This document shows, in pieces, positions 24,138 through 31,562 of a stretch of 36,150 nucleotides of DNA. This stretch comes from Westiellopsis prolifica IICB1 (GTDB lineage Bacteria; Cyanobacteriota; Cyanobacteriia; Cyanobacteriales; Nostocaceae). The stretch is from positions 2,664,828 to 2,700,977 of the forward strand of contig NZ_NAPS01000001.1 of the NCBI RefSeq assembly GCF_004323185.1, in the 5' to 3' direction. The first letter of the stretch is position 1, and each line of letters begins with the position of its first letter. The translations under genes were made by a program, and so were the position numbers. The notes under the pieces are model-generated. The model ran no database searches, was not told the DNA's origin, and saw only the letters and a list, made by a program, of their open reading frames with translations.

Positions 24138-24222
24138 CAATACGGTTCAGTTAAGGATTTTTAGTGCAAAAATTTGACCTGTAGAGACGCGCCATGGCGC
24201 GTCTCTTATCTGAACCGTATTG
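24138..24222. mobile_element. MITE, CAATACGGTT family, copy 3 (85 bp variant)
   Basis: Ends are CAATACGGTTCAG(T/A)TAAG, one base different from copies 1 and 2 on both arms. The internal hairpin (24180-24206) is TGTAGAGACGCGCC/GGCGCGTCTCT. The right arm is shortened. It is flanked by a perfect 10-bp duplication GGCTAAGTTG (24128-24137 and 24223-24232). It lies 60 bp upstream of the tRNA-Arg 5' end. Confidence 0.92.
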
Positions 24223-24368
24223 GGCTAAGTTGATAGTTTTTTAATTTATTTGGTCGTGAAAAGTGCGACGAACCTCTAATTTTACGTGAGTTCGATAGAT
24301 TTGATGAGCCACAATCTCGCCCTCAAATAAATAGCTGGCTCATAGCCAAAACCCACTTGAAGTGGGTT

Positions 24369-24472
24369 ATACCATTTCACGTTAATTGCGATACATATAA
24401 ATAATGTAGAGACGCGAAATTTCGCGTCTCTACACCATCTGCATTTGTATCAAGATTTTAGTGAAATGGTAT
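24369..24472. mobile_element. MITE-like element with ATACCATTTCAC ends (104 bp)
   Basis: ATACCATTTCAC (24369-24380) is perfectly inverted at 24461-24472. Imperfect pairing continues (GATACAAATA-like). The centre is the perfect 30-bp palindrome 24405-24434 (TGTAGAGACGCGAAA / TTTCGCGTCTCTACA), the same hairpin family used by the CAATACGGTT MITEs. No clear target duplication is visible. It lies 12 bp beyond the hisC stop. Confidence 0.85.
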
Positions 24473-24484
24473 TAAAGAGCTGAT

Positions 24485-25537
24485 TTATTTGAGTAAGCTA
24501 ACTAAAGCTTCAATTAATGTTTGATTCTGTTCATCTGTACCGACTGAAATCCGCAGTTTATTGTCTAATCCTGGTTGCTTGAAGTAGCGTACTAAAATAC
24601 CTCGTTCCTTCAATCCTAAGTAAAGTTGTTCTGCATTGTCTTCAGGAGGTGTCGCAAGGACGAAGTTTCCCTGAGAATCAAGAACTGTGAAACCCAAGTT
24701 TTTTAACTCAACAGTCAGCTTTGCTCGTGATGTTTTGACTTTCTCAGCACAATCATTTTTATAAGCTTGATCACGCATTGCTGCTGCACCAACCAGAGTG
24801 GCGATCGCATCAATGTTATAACTATCTTTAACTTTAAACAACCCTGTCAGTAAATTGGGATTGGCAATTCCAAAACCCATCCGTAAACCTGCCAGAGAGT
24901 AGCCTTTGGATAAAGTACGTAACACAATCACATTCTCAAATTCCTGCACTAATGGCAAGGCAGAATATTCAGCAAAATCAACATAGGCTTCATCGATCGC
25001 CACTACTCCTGAAACCTTCTGTGCTAAAGTACGCAAATCATCCAACGGTACAGAATGACCAGAAGGACTGTTGGGAGAAGCAATAAACGTAATCGCGCCA
25101 TTAGCAGCAACCAGATCATCAATCGGCAGTGTAAAATCTTGGGGATAGGGAATTTCCACAACTTCCGCAGGTTGCATAGCTGCTAGGGTACGATATAAAA
25201 CGTAAGTCGGCATTGGGTAAACAACTTTGCGATCGCGTCCTTCTGCACAAGCACGCATCAGCACATTCAACACATCATCACTACCGTTACCGACAATAAT
25301 CCAATTGGCGGGTACACCCAAAGCTTCACTTGCAGCTGCACAAAATTCACGCGCAAAGGGATCAGGATAACGCCGCAACCATTCGCCATCTAGGGTTCTG
25401 AGGATATTAAGTGCATCTGGTGATGGCGGGTAAGGATTTTCATTGGTATTAAGCTTAATAATTTTAGTTCCCGGTTTTGGCTGTTCTCCGGGAACGTAAC
25501 CAGTCATCGCATCAATCGCAGGACGGAAGTAACTCAT
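24485..25537 (-). CDS. hisC: Histidinol-phosphate aminotransferase
   Basis: 350 residues from ATG 25537. A longer ORF to 25600 exists, but MSYFRPAIDAMTGYVPGEQP is the family-like start. It is a class II fold-type I PLP aminotransferase. LNTNENPYPPSP is the N-terminal substrate loop. NGSDD lies near 84-88. SPNSPSG at about 154-160, Asp182/Tyr185 in IDEAYVDF and the Schiff-base Lys211 in TLSKGYSLAGLRMGF bind PLP, and RISVGT carries the carboxylate-binding Arg. It converts imidazole-acetol phosphate and glutamate to histidinol phosphate in histidine synthesis. It is monocistronic here, as his genes usually are in cyanobacteria. Its 3' end abuts a MITE-like hairpin that may terminate it. Confidence 0.93.
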   Translation of the reverse strand: MSYFRPAIDAMTGYVPGEQPKPGTKIIKLNTNENPYPPSPDALNILRTLDGEWLRRYPDPFAREFCAAASEALGVPANWIIVGNGSDDVLNVLMRACAEGRDRKVVYPMPTYVLYRTLAAMQPAEVVEIPYPQDFTLPIDDLVAANGAITFIASPNSPSGHSVPLDDLRTLAQKVSGVVAIDEAYVDFAEYSALPLVQEFENVIVLRTLSKGYSLAGLRMGFGIANPNLLTGLFKVKDSYNIDAIATLVGAAAMRDQAYKNDCAEKVKTSRAKLTVELKNLGFTVLDSQGNFVLATPPEDNAEQLYLGLKERGILVRYFKQPGLDNKLRISVGTDEQNQTLIEALVSLLK

Positions 25538-25691
25538 GAAGTTAAAAGTTTGCAGATTACCAGCATGATTATCATAGACAACACTGATACAGACTAGCAA
25601 AGATGAAAATGGAGGTGTGAAACTTGCTTCAGATGGTTTACTGTCAAAACTCTAGCTATTTATGCTCTTGGGATGAACGATAGTAATTCCT

Positions 25692-26099
25692 TTAACTTCT
25701 ACAAAGTATGAATGGGTTTAAAGTCAGAATATGACTGATGTTATGGGCAAGCACTACTGCTTGTATGCGTAAATCGTGAGTGCGCTTCCCTGATATCCTA
25801 TGAGTTGTAGCGAGGTTCAACCAAATGCGAAATATATCTGGTGTTTCTTCCAGCCACTCAAACTGATTTATAAGCATTTGTACTGCTCGTTCGGTTTCTT
25901 CTGATGTCCATCCCAATCCATTTACAGCAACGGGACGGGTGGCTACAACCCAAAATTCAATTAAAACTTGAGATGTAATCAAACATCGATGGTTGTTAGA
26001 TATTAGATACCTGATTGTGCAATCAACAAGATTGTAATCGGGTGAAGCTATATCCCTAGAGCGCAACAGGATATTAGTATCTAATAGATAATCGGTCAT
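25692..26099 (-). CDS. PIN-domain toxin, 3' end probably frameshifted
   Basis: 135 residues. It is a PIN ribonuclease with DYLLDTNILLRS (first Asp), SQVLIEFWVVATRP (Glu) and a THDLRIQAVVLAHNISHILTLN core (third Asp). It then ends oddly in NPFILCRS. Removing one C from the ACCCA run (plus-strand GGG 25714-25716) restores LNHSYFVEVKGITIVHPKS and a stop at 25652, exactly the usual PIN C-terminus. So the gene, or the assembly, carries a one-base insertion that replaces the last 20 or so residues. The first three catalytic acids remain, so partial activity is possible. The start overlaps the antitoxin stop by 4 bp (ATGA). A tRNA or rRNA target is inference. Confidence 0.82.
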   Translation of the reverse strand: MTDYLLDTNILLRSRDIASPDYNLVDCTIRYLISNNHRCLITSQVLIEFWVVATRPVAVNGLGWTSEETERAVQMLINQFEWLEETPDIFRIWLNLATTHRISGKRTHDLRIQAVVLAHNISHILTLNPFILCRS

Positions 26100-26335
26100 A
26101 CTTCATCATCATAGATATTTTCTCGCCGCAGAGCTTCATTAGAAAGGTTGGCATAGCTTTTTGGCGCTGTGTCTATCCAATCCTGCCAAAGTAACAATCT
26201 TTCTTCTGATGTTTTAGGTTTACTGGTTCGTAACGTTAAATGCTTATTACTAAGCTTTTCTTGAAAAAGTTTTTGCTCTTCGGGGGAGAGGTTTAGTACC
26301 ACTTCCACGAGGGAGTTAACAAGTTGTACATTCAT
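26096..26335 (-). CDS. Antitoxin partner of the PIN toxin
   Basis: 79 residues. The N-terminal helix MNVQLVNSLVEVVLNLSPEEQKLFQEKL resembles cyanobacterial antitoxins that pair with PIN toxins. The C-terminal part is acidic and ends NIYDDEV. The 4-bp overlap with the toxin start is the classical coupling layout. No clear DNA-binding fold is seen, so identity rests mainly on the partner. The 5' leader (26336 onward) is the likely autoregulated promoter, divergent from the FAD oxidoreductase gene. Confidence 0.75.
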   Translation of the reverse strand: MNVQLVNSLVEVVLNLSPEEQKLFQEKLSNKHLTLRTSKPKTSEERLLLWQDWIDTAPKSYANLSNEALRRENIYDDEV

Positions 26336-26716
26336 GGTTGTATGCGTGATGAACTCTTGGTCACGCTACGCGATCGCGGTAGCTACTCCTACAGAGTATC
26401 GCCTTATTATAATATTCCACTCCATTATTTTCTTAGCAACGCGAACCTTGGCGGCTCAACTCAACCACGTATAAAACTGGGAAATCTGGGCTATCTGTCA
26501 TCAAGAACTGATAAAGTACGTAGCGAAAGTAAAATAAAATCGCGGCTTGTCATTTTTGGATACCCGTAGCGGTTGAATGTTACTTGCAAAATTAGCCGTG
26601 AAATAAATTTCCGGCTTCTACATTCAACCGATTGTAACGGGTTTCTGCTTTGAGCCTGAATTTTAATTCCAGGTTAACAAGCCGTGATCGAGGAGTTGAG
26701 CGGAATCGAATTTAAC
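26336..26716. other. Divergent intergenic region with nested hairpin
   Basis: It holds an inverted repeat CGGTTGAATGT (26570-26580) / ACATTCAACCG (26620-26630). Pairing extends outward through ACCCGT/ACGGGT after a bulge, and an inner AGCCG/CGGCT pair is nested. This could be a leader structure for the FAD gene or another small element. A HIP1 site lies near 26371. Nothing else is recognised. Confidence 0.5.
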
Positions 26717-28750
26717 ATGAAACGTAAACACCTAATCTCTTGTCACCACACCTCTTTAATTAGTCTGACTCTCATTTCTAGTTTGATTGCACCTTATGCT
26801 GTAATTGCAGCACCACCCAGAACACCCGACAAAACGGTAAATTGTGACATTCTTGTTGTCGGTGGTGGGCTTTCTGGTGTTGCGACTGCTTACGAAGGTT
26901 TACTAGCTGGGAAAACAGTTTGTCTCACAGAAATTACCGATTGGTTAGGAGGACAAATTTCGGCTCAAGGAACTTCGGCACTTGACGAACGACCAACCCA
27001 ACGAGCAAAGTTATACTACTCTCGCGGTTACTTAGAACTGCGAAAACGAATTGAACGTAAATACGGCAAACTCAACCCTGGTGATTGTTGGGTAAGTGAT
27101 TCCTGTTTTATGCCCAAAGATGGACATCAAATTTTGAATTCCATGCTCAAAGATGCGGAAAAACAGGGAAAAGGCAAATTGCAATGGTTCCCAAATACAG
27201 TCATTAAAGAATTAGATATTAGTTCTAATGGGAAAATCATTAATAATGCGATCGCCATCCAACATAAACCAGCACCCAATGCTCCCCCACTTAATACTTT
27301 TACCTTATCTCAGAGCATTCAAGATGCTTATGCCTATCTAAATTCTTCCCGCTTTACCAAAACTATTATTCGCCTTGCTCCTAAACAAGCACAAAAAGGC
27401 AATATCCCTAACTGGTATATTGTAGATGCCAGTGAAACTGGAGAAATAATTGGTCTTGCTGATGTTCCCTATCGTCTAGGCATCGATGCACGTTCTTATT
27501 TAGAGCCTTCATCTTCTAGTGCAACTAACGATCCCTACTGCACTCAAGGCTTTACTTACACCTTTGCAATGGAGGCAACCAAGGAACCACAACCACAAAC
27601 CATGCCTCCATTCTACATGCAGTATTCACCCTATTACAGTTATGAATTGAAACGACTAGCCAGCTTTCCTTTAGTATTTACTTACCGTCGGATTTGGAGT
27701 CCGAAAAAAGGTGAAGAAACGAAATTTGGCGGCGTAACTTTTACGGCTCCCACCCCAGGAGACATCTCCATGCAAAACTGGACTTGGGGAAATGACTACC
27801 GTCCCGGAACCGCCAAAGATAATCTAATTTATACTCGCGAACAACTCAAAGCCACCGGACAGCTTAACCCTGGTGGTTGGATGGGTGGACTACGTGTAGA
27901 AACCTTGCGTAGAGGTGAGGAAAATGCTTTTGGTTATTATTACTGGTTGACAGCAGGGACTACAGATTCCCAATTAGGAAATGGCGTCAAGCAACAACAC
28001 ACAAACAATCGCTTTCTTTCCGGGTTAAATTCCCCCATGGGAACAGCGCACGGTTTGTCAAAATACCCCTATATGCGCGAAGGAAGACGGATCATTGGTC
28101 GTCCTAGTTGGGGTGCGCCGGAAGGTTTTAGTATTTGGGAAGTTGATATTTCTCGTCGCAATTACGATGATGAGTATTACCGCACAACCCTATCACCTGC
28201 TGAATATCGTCGCTTGAAAGCTACCCTAGCAGGTTTGGAAGCTTTATCAGTACTTTCAGGTCAACAGCGTCCCGAAAACGTAGCGCGACGAACTCGTTCA
28301 ACTATTTTCGCCGATTCTATCGGTATTGGACATTATGCGATCGACTTCCATCCTTGCATGGTGAAAAGTCCACCAGAAGCACCCGGAAATCAAGAACGTC
28401 CAGGAGAAAGGCGTGGTGCGGGTCAAGCTTATCCCTTTCAAATTGCTCTGCGGGCAATGATCCCTCAAAAAATTGATAATTTACTCGTAGGGGGTAAAAG
28501 TATTGCTACCAGTCACATTGCAGCAGCAGCCTACCGGGTACACTCCTTTGAATGGTCTGCTGGCGCTGCTGCGGGAACTACAGTAGCTTTCGCCTTGAAA
28601 AACAACGTTGCACCCTACCAACTTGTTGATGATTTGCCCAAAGCAGAACCGCAATTACTAAAATTGCAACAACTACTTAAGAAAAACGGCAACCCCACCG
28701 CTTTCCCCGATACCTCAATTTTCAATCAAAATTGGGAAGATTGGAAATAG
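26717..28750 (+). CDS. Exported FAD-dependent oxidoreductase
   Basis: 677 residues from ATG 26717. A GTG at 26684 would add 11 residues ahead of the signal peptide and is less likely. The signal peptide (MKRKHLISCHHTSLISLTL, ending near VIAA) indicates a periplasmic or membrane location. CDILVVGGGLSGVATAYEGLLAGKTVCLTE is the dinucleotide-binding beta-alpha-beta with GXGXXG. WLGGQISAQGTSALDE matches the FAD_oxidored (PF12831-like) flavoproteins. Near the C-terminus, NLLVGGKSIATSHIAAAAYRVHSFEWSAGAAAGTTVAFAL is the second FAD contact region. The substrate is unknown. The stop TAG is the first part of a hairpin repeat (28749-28768). Confidence 0.85.
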   Translation: MKRKHLISCHHTSLISLTLISSLIAPYAVIAAPPRTPDKTVNCDILVVGGGLSGVATAYEGLLAGKTVCLTEITDWLGGQISAQGTSALDERPTQRAKLYYSRGYLELRKRIERKYGKLNPGDCWVSDSCFMPKDGHQILNSMLKDAEKQGKGKLQWFPNTVIKELDISSNGKIINNAIAIQHKPAPNAPPLNTFTLSQSIQDAYAYLNSSRFTKTIIRLAPKQAQKGNIPNWYIVDASETGEIIGLADVPYRLGIDARSYLEPSSSSATNDPYCTQGFTYTFAMEATKEPQPQTMPPFYMQYSPYYSYELKRLASFPLVFTYRRIWSPKKGEETKFGGVTFTAPTPGDISMQNWTWGNDYRPGTAKDNLIYTREQLKATGQLNPGGWMGGLRVETLRRGEENAFGYYYWLTAGTTDSQLGNGVKQQHTNNRFLSGLNSPMGTAHGLSKYPYMREGRRIIGRPSWGAPEGFSIWEVDISRRNYDDEYYRTTLSPAEYRRLKATLAGLEALSVLSGQQRPENVARRTRSTIFADSIGIGHYAIDFHPCMVKSPPEAPGNQERPGERRGAGQAYPFQIALRAMIPQKIDNLLVGGKSIATSHIAAAAYRVHSFEWSAGAAAGTTVAFALKNNVAPYQLVDDLPKAEPQLLKLQQLLKKNGNPTAFPDTSIFNQNWEDWK

Positions 28751-28768
28751 ACGCGATTAATCGCGTCT
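28749..28768. repeat. Hairpin repeat overlapping the FAD-gene stop codon
   Basis: AGACGCGATT/AATCGCGTCT is a perfect 20-bp palindrome whose first bases (AG) belong to the TAG stop at 28748-28750. CTGTACA follows as the usual outer arm. It is in a position to act as a terminator, but it lacks a T-tract. The spacer to 28900 also has ATGACTA/TTGGTCA filler repeats. Confidence 0.85.
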
Positions 28769-28900
28769 GTACAATATTTATTGGTCATTGGTCATTACTT
28801 TAAACAAAAAACAAATGACTAATGACTAATGACTCTTGACTATAGACTAAACTGTTAATTGTAGTGTAGTTTTGTAAAGACCTGTTGGTTAACTAATTTT

Positions 28901-29227
28901 ATGATTACCAGACTTTCAGCAGCTGTTTACGGGATGGCAGCGACACCAACTATAGCTCCTGAACGGTCAACTCAAGTTACCCGTAAGACCTATCCAAATT
29001 ACAAAGTCATTGTTTTAAATGATGATTTTAATACTTTTCAGCACGTTGCAGAGTGCTTGGTCAAGTATATTCCGGGAATGACTGGCGATCGCGCTTGGGA
29101 TCTCACTAATCAAGTACACTATGAGGGGCAAGCCATTGTTTGGACTGGGCCGCAAGAACCAGCCGAACTTTACCATCAGCAATTACGTCGAGCTGGTTTA
29201 ACAATGGCTCCTTTGGAAGCAGCGTAA
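28901..29227 (+). CDS. clpS: ClpS, adaptor of the Clp protease
   Basis: 108 residues. The core YPNYKVIVLNDDFNTFQHVAECLVKYIPGMT is the ClpS signature, including the NDDFN/H segment that forms the N-end-rule pocket. VHYEGQAIVWTGPQEPAELYHQQLRRAGL completes the fold. ClpS delivers proteins with destabilising N-termini to ClpC/ClpP. The first 25 residues are variable, and an internal Met at residue 12 is an alternative start. The next gene begins 6 bp after the stop, so the two form an operon. Confidence 0.93.
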   Translation: MITRLSAAVYGMAATPTIAPERSTQVTRKTYPNYKVIVLNDDFNTFQHVAECLVKYIPGMTGDRAWDLTNQVHYEGQAIVWTGPQEPAELYHQQLRRAGLTMAPLEAA

Positions 29228-29232
29228 AATTT

Positions 29233-29556
29233 ATGACAAAACCCACCTCAGACACCCGCAAAGCAACACCTGTTAAAGATGGCAGATTAGTTTGGAATCA
29301 CTCAACTCATATTCCTGGACTTATTCCCATCCTCGAACGTCTGTGCAAACTAGATGGAATCCAAACCATCACACCAGGACAAATTGGACGGGTAAAAGGT
29401 CATAGTCCAAAGTTGCAATTACGGGTATCTGTTCCCATTCGTGGTGGGTTTAAATTAATTGCACGTCACGGTAAAACTGTACAAGAAGTATTTATTTTAA
29501 CCACTCTCCCGCAGCAACAACTTGAAGAAGCGATCGCAATTACAATGCAAAAGTAG
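29233..29556 (+). CDS. DUF2103 protein (predicted metal-binding)
   Basis: 107 residues from ATG 29233. A longer ORF from 29140 overlaps clpS and has no family support. It contains GRLVWNHSTHIPGLIPILERL, ITPGQIGRVKGHSPKLQLRVSVPIRGGFKLIARHGKTVQEVFIL, matching the small cyanobacterial DUF2103 family. The two His in NHSTHIPG and the later RHG could bind metal. Its start lies 6 bp after clpS, suggesting co-expression and perhaps a link to proteolysis, but no function is known. Confidence 0.82.
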   Translation: MTKPTSDTRKATPVKDGRLVWNHSTHIPGLIPILERLCKLDGIQTITPGQIGRVKGHSPKLQLRVSVPIRGGFKLIARHGKTVQEVFILTTLPQQQLEEAIAITMQK

Positions 29557-29849
29557 TCATTGGTCAATGGTCAAGTGTCAATGGTCAGCCCTTTCAAGGT
29601 GGAGCAAAATTCTCAACAATCAACTCCTCTGTAAGCTCTTATCTCTGTGTTCTCTGTGCCTCTGCGGTTAAATAAATAACTTTTAAACCGCAGAGAACGC
29701 AGCGAAAAGTTTGAGCGGAGGTTTCCTCCGTTCGCGCAGCGTCCCGGAGGGAACTTCAAAGCTTTTCAAGAGAGAGAGCGCAGAGAGGAAAAAAGAGATT
29801 TTATGAGTCACCTTGAAAGGGCTAGTCCTACTAGAGTTAAACCTCAACG

Positions 29850-29903
29850 TTCAAACTTTAAGACTTAATGTTCAAGCTTTAAGACTTAACATTCAAACTT
29901 CAA
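29850..29903. repeat. 21-bp tandem repeat, about 2.6 units
   Basis: TTCAAACTTTAAGACTTAATG, then TTCAAGCTTTAAGACTTAACA, then a partial TTCAAACTTCAA. It has the same 21-bp period as the array at 12211-12441 but an unrelated sequence. Confidence 0.88.
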
Positions 29904-29950
29904 GGCGATTTCTTCTTGTCCCCACGTCCATCCCCAATCCCCAATCCCCA

Positions 29951-30021
29951 ATCCCCGATCCCCGTACTCTATGAGAAGCCGCTGACGCGTCTACGCGAAG
30001 CGTCTCCTCTGGAGAATCCCC
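29951..30021. repeat. 71-bp dispersed repeat, copy 1
   Basis: Identical to 33364-33434 in direct orientation. It contains TACTCTATGAGAAGCCGCTG and the imperfect inverted motif GACGCGTCTACGCGAAGCGTC, and begins and ends in CCCC-rich heptads. It finishes 7 bp before the hemW stop. Confidence 0.95.
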
Positions 30022-30027
30022 GATCCC

Positions 30028-31212
30028 CTATCCCCCCAATTCCGCAAACAACTTTGACAAAATCACGTTAGAAAACAAAAATCCATCGGGGTCACTCAAA
30101 CGCAATTTTTCTCCCTCAAGTTTAATCCAGCCTTTTTGGAAGTACGGTTGTAAACATTTTTCAATCTCTTCTATTTTCTTTTCGCCAAACTGTTCTACTA
30201 GCACTGCTAAATTTACACCTTCTGCTAAACGTAAACCCAGCATTAAGGTTTCTAACAAAATTTCATCTGCTGATGTCACTTCACAATCAATTACACAACC
30301 AGCTTCCACCCACTGGTAATATTCTTTAGTTTTACGTGGACGAGTAAATCTTTTCCCTGCGATATAACTAGCTGCACCCATACCAAAGCCATAATAAGGG
30401 CGATTTTGCCAGTAAACTCGATTATGCTGACATTGGTGTCCAACTTTGGCATAGTTGGAAATTTCATAATGTTCATAACCTGCACCAGTTAAGATTTGCT
30501 GCGCCATTTGGTACATTTTGACTGTGGTTTCATCTGTTGGTAGGGGATGAATACCCCCTTTGTAGTAACGACCAAAGGCTGTTCCTGGTTCTATGGTTAG
30601 GTCATATATAGATATATGTGTCGGTGCTATAGCAATTGCTTTTTCTAATGACTCTTGCCACCTATCCAAGGTTTGATGGGGTAATCCGGAAATTAAGTCT
30701 ATACTAAACTCAGGGAATCCTACCTGTGAGATTAAGTCTACGGCTTTGTAAATATCAGTAACCGAATGCGATCGCCCACAAGCTTGCAATAAATCTGCAT
30801 CAAAGGCTTGTACACCCAAGCTGACACGCGTAACGCCTGCACTACGATAGCCTTGAATGTGTGCTAAATCAAACGTACCTGGGTCTATTTCCATCGAAAT
30901 TTCTACCCCAGGAGCAATACCAAACTTTTGCTCTAACGCCAATAATATATGTTGCAATTGTTGCACAGATAACAGTGAGGGAGTACCGCCACCAAAGAAG
31001 ATTGTCTGCAAAGATTGGCTAAAAACAGGAGCAATGGCAATTTCTTGACCAAGAATCTCTACGTATTGAGATATAGCATTAGATGTTTCACCACGCAAGC
31101 GATCGCCGACAACATAGATCGGAAAATCACAGTAAAAACATCGGCGTCTGCAAAAAGGAATATGTACGTACGCAGAAGTTGGAATGGCTGAAACTATATC
31201 TTTTTGTACCAT
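30028..31212 (-). CDS. hemW: HemW-type radical SAM protein (haem chaperone / HemN-like)
   Basis: 394 residues. The iron-sulfur ligands are Cys21, Cys25 and Cys28 in CRRRCFYCDF (CX3CX2C followed by Asp-Phe). This is the HemW pattern and lacks the extra Cys of true coproporphyrinogen oxidase HemN. Downstream come FFGGGTPSLL, MEIDPGTFD, RVSLGVQAFD, IDLISGLPHQT and the H-N-R-Y-W segment of the HemW family. A C-terminal winged region with DPDGFLFSNVIL closes it. HemW homologues bind haem and insert it into respiratory proteins. Annotation as an oxygen-independent coproporphyrinogen oxidase would be misleading. It is a single gene, with a long AT-rich leader upstream. Confidence 0.9.
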   Translation of the reverse strand: MVQKDIVSAIPTSAYVHIPFCRRRCFYCDFPIYVVGDRLRGETSNAISQYVEILGQEIAIAPVFSQSLQTIFFGGGTPSLLSVQQLQHILLALEQKFGIAPGVEISMEIDPGTFDLAHIQGYRSAGVTRVSLGVQAFDADLLQACGRSHSVTDIYKAVDLISQVGFPEFSIDLISGLPHQTLDRWQESLEKAIAIAPTHISIYDLTIEPGTAFGRYYKGGIHPLPTDETTVKMYQMAQQILTGAGYEHYEISNYAKVGHQCQHNRVYWQNRPYYGFGMGAASYIAGKRFTRPRKTKEYYQWVEAGCVIDCEVTSADEILLETLMLGLRLAEGVNLAVLVEQFGEKKIEEIEKCLQPYFQKGWIKLEGEKLRLSDPDGFLFSNVILSKLFAELGG

Positions 31213-31562
31213 TTTGAGTAAAAATTAAAATAAGATTATTAAAATTACAAAACATGAAAATTAATAAGTTAAGTAAAACACAGAAGATCAGAATATATCA
31301 GGCAAGGGGTAAAATCCTTACTGACATTACTGTTGGGGTTAGCATTTTATTTTAATTATTTCTAGTTATTTATTAACAAATTTTTATCGTTTTTCACGAA
31401 AAAGATGGCAATAATAGAGCATAAAAATCTTTAGTTATAATGATTGCAGATGTTGTCATTCTCAACCTCTATTATGAGCGTAAATATATTAAATCGCTTC
31501 TAGCGATGAGATAAAAATACTTTACCTATCGATTAAAACTGTTGCAGGAAATTAGCACTATT
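31213..31562. other. AT-rich divergent promoter region, no gene
   Basis: 350 bp between two divergent genes. A TATAAT hexamer at 31436-31441 could serve the plus-strand gene, although no good -35 box is seen 17 bp before it. The CGCTTCTAGCG inverted repeat (31493-31503) is the only palindrome noted. No repeats of the kinds found elsewhere are present. Confidence 0.4.

Larger units (their letters stand above)
29557..30027. other. Gene-free spacer packed with several repeat types
   Basis: 471 bp. TTGGTCAATGGTC filler opens it. An inverted repeat of CTCTGTGCCTCTGCGGTT with AACCGCAGAGAACGCAG covers about 29645-29705. GAGGTTTCCTCCG and GTCCCGGAGGG short palindromes follow (29718-29755). Then come a 21-bp tandem repeat (29850-29903), CCCCAAT/CCCCGAT heptads (29931-29965) and a 71-bp dispersed repeat (29951-30021). 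I see no gene. Confidence 0.8.

Noticed and set aside
29140-29232. N-terminal extension of the DUF2103 protein inside clpS
   Set aside because: It overlaps clpS in another frame with no similarity to the family; ATG 29233 lies 6 bp after the clpS stop.
30028-31212. Oxygen-independent coproporphyrinogen oxidase (HemN)
   Set aside because: The Cys pattern is CX3CX2C-Asp-Phe without the extra HemN Cys, which fits HemW instead.
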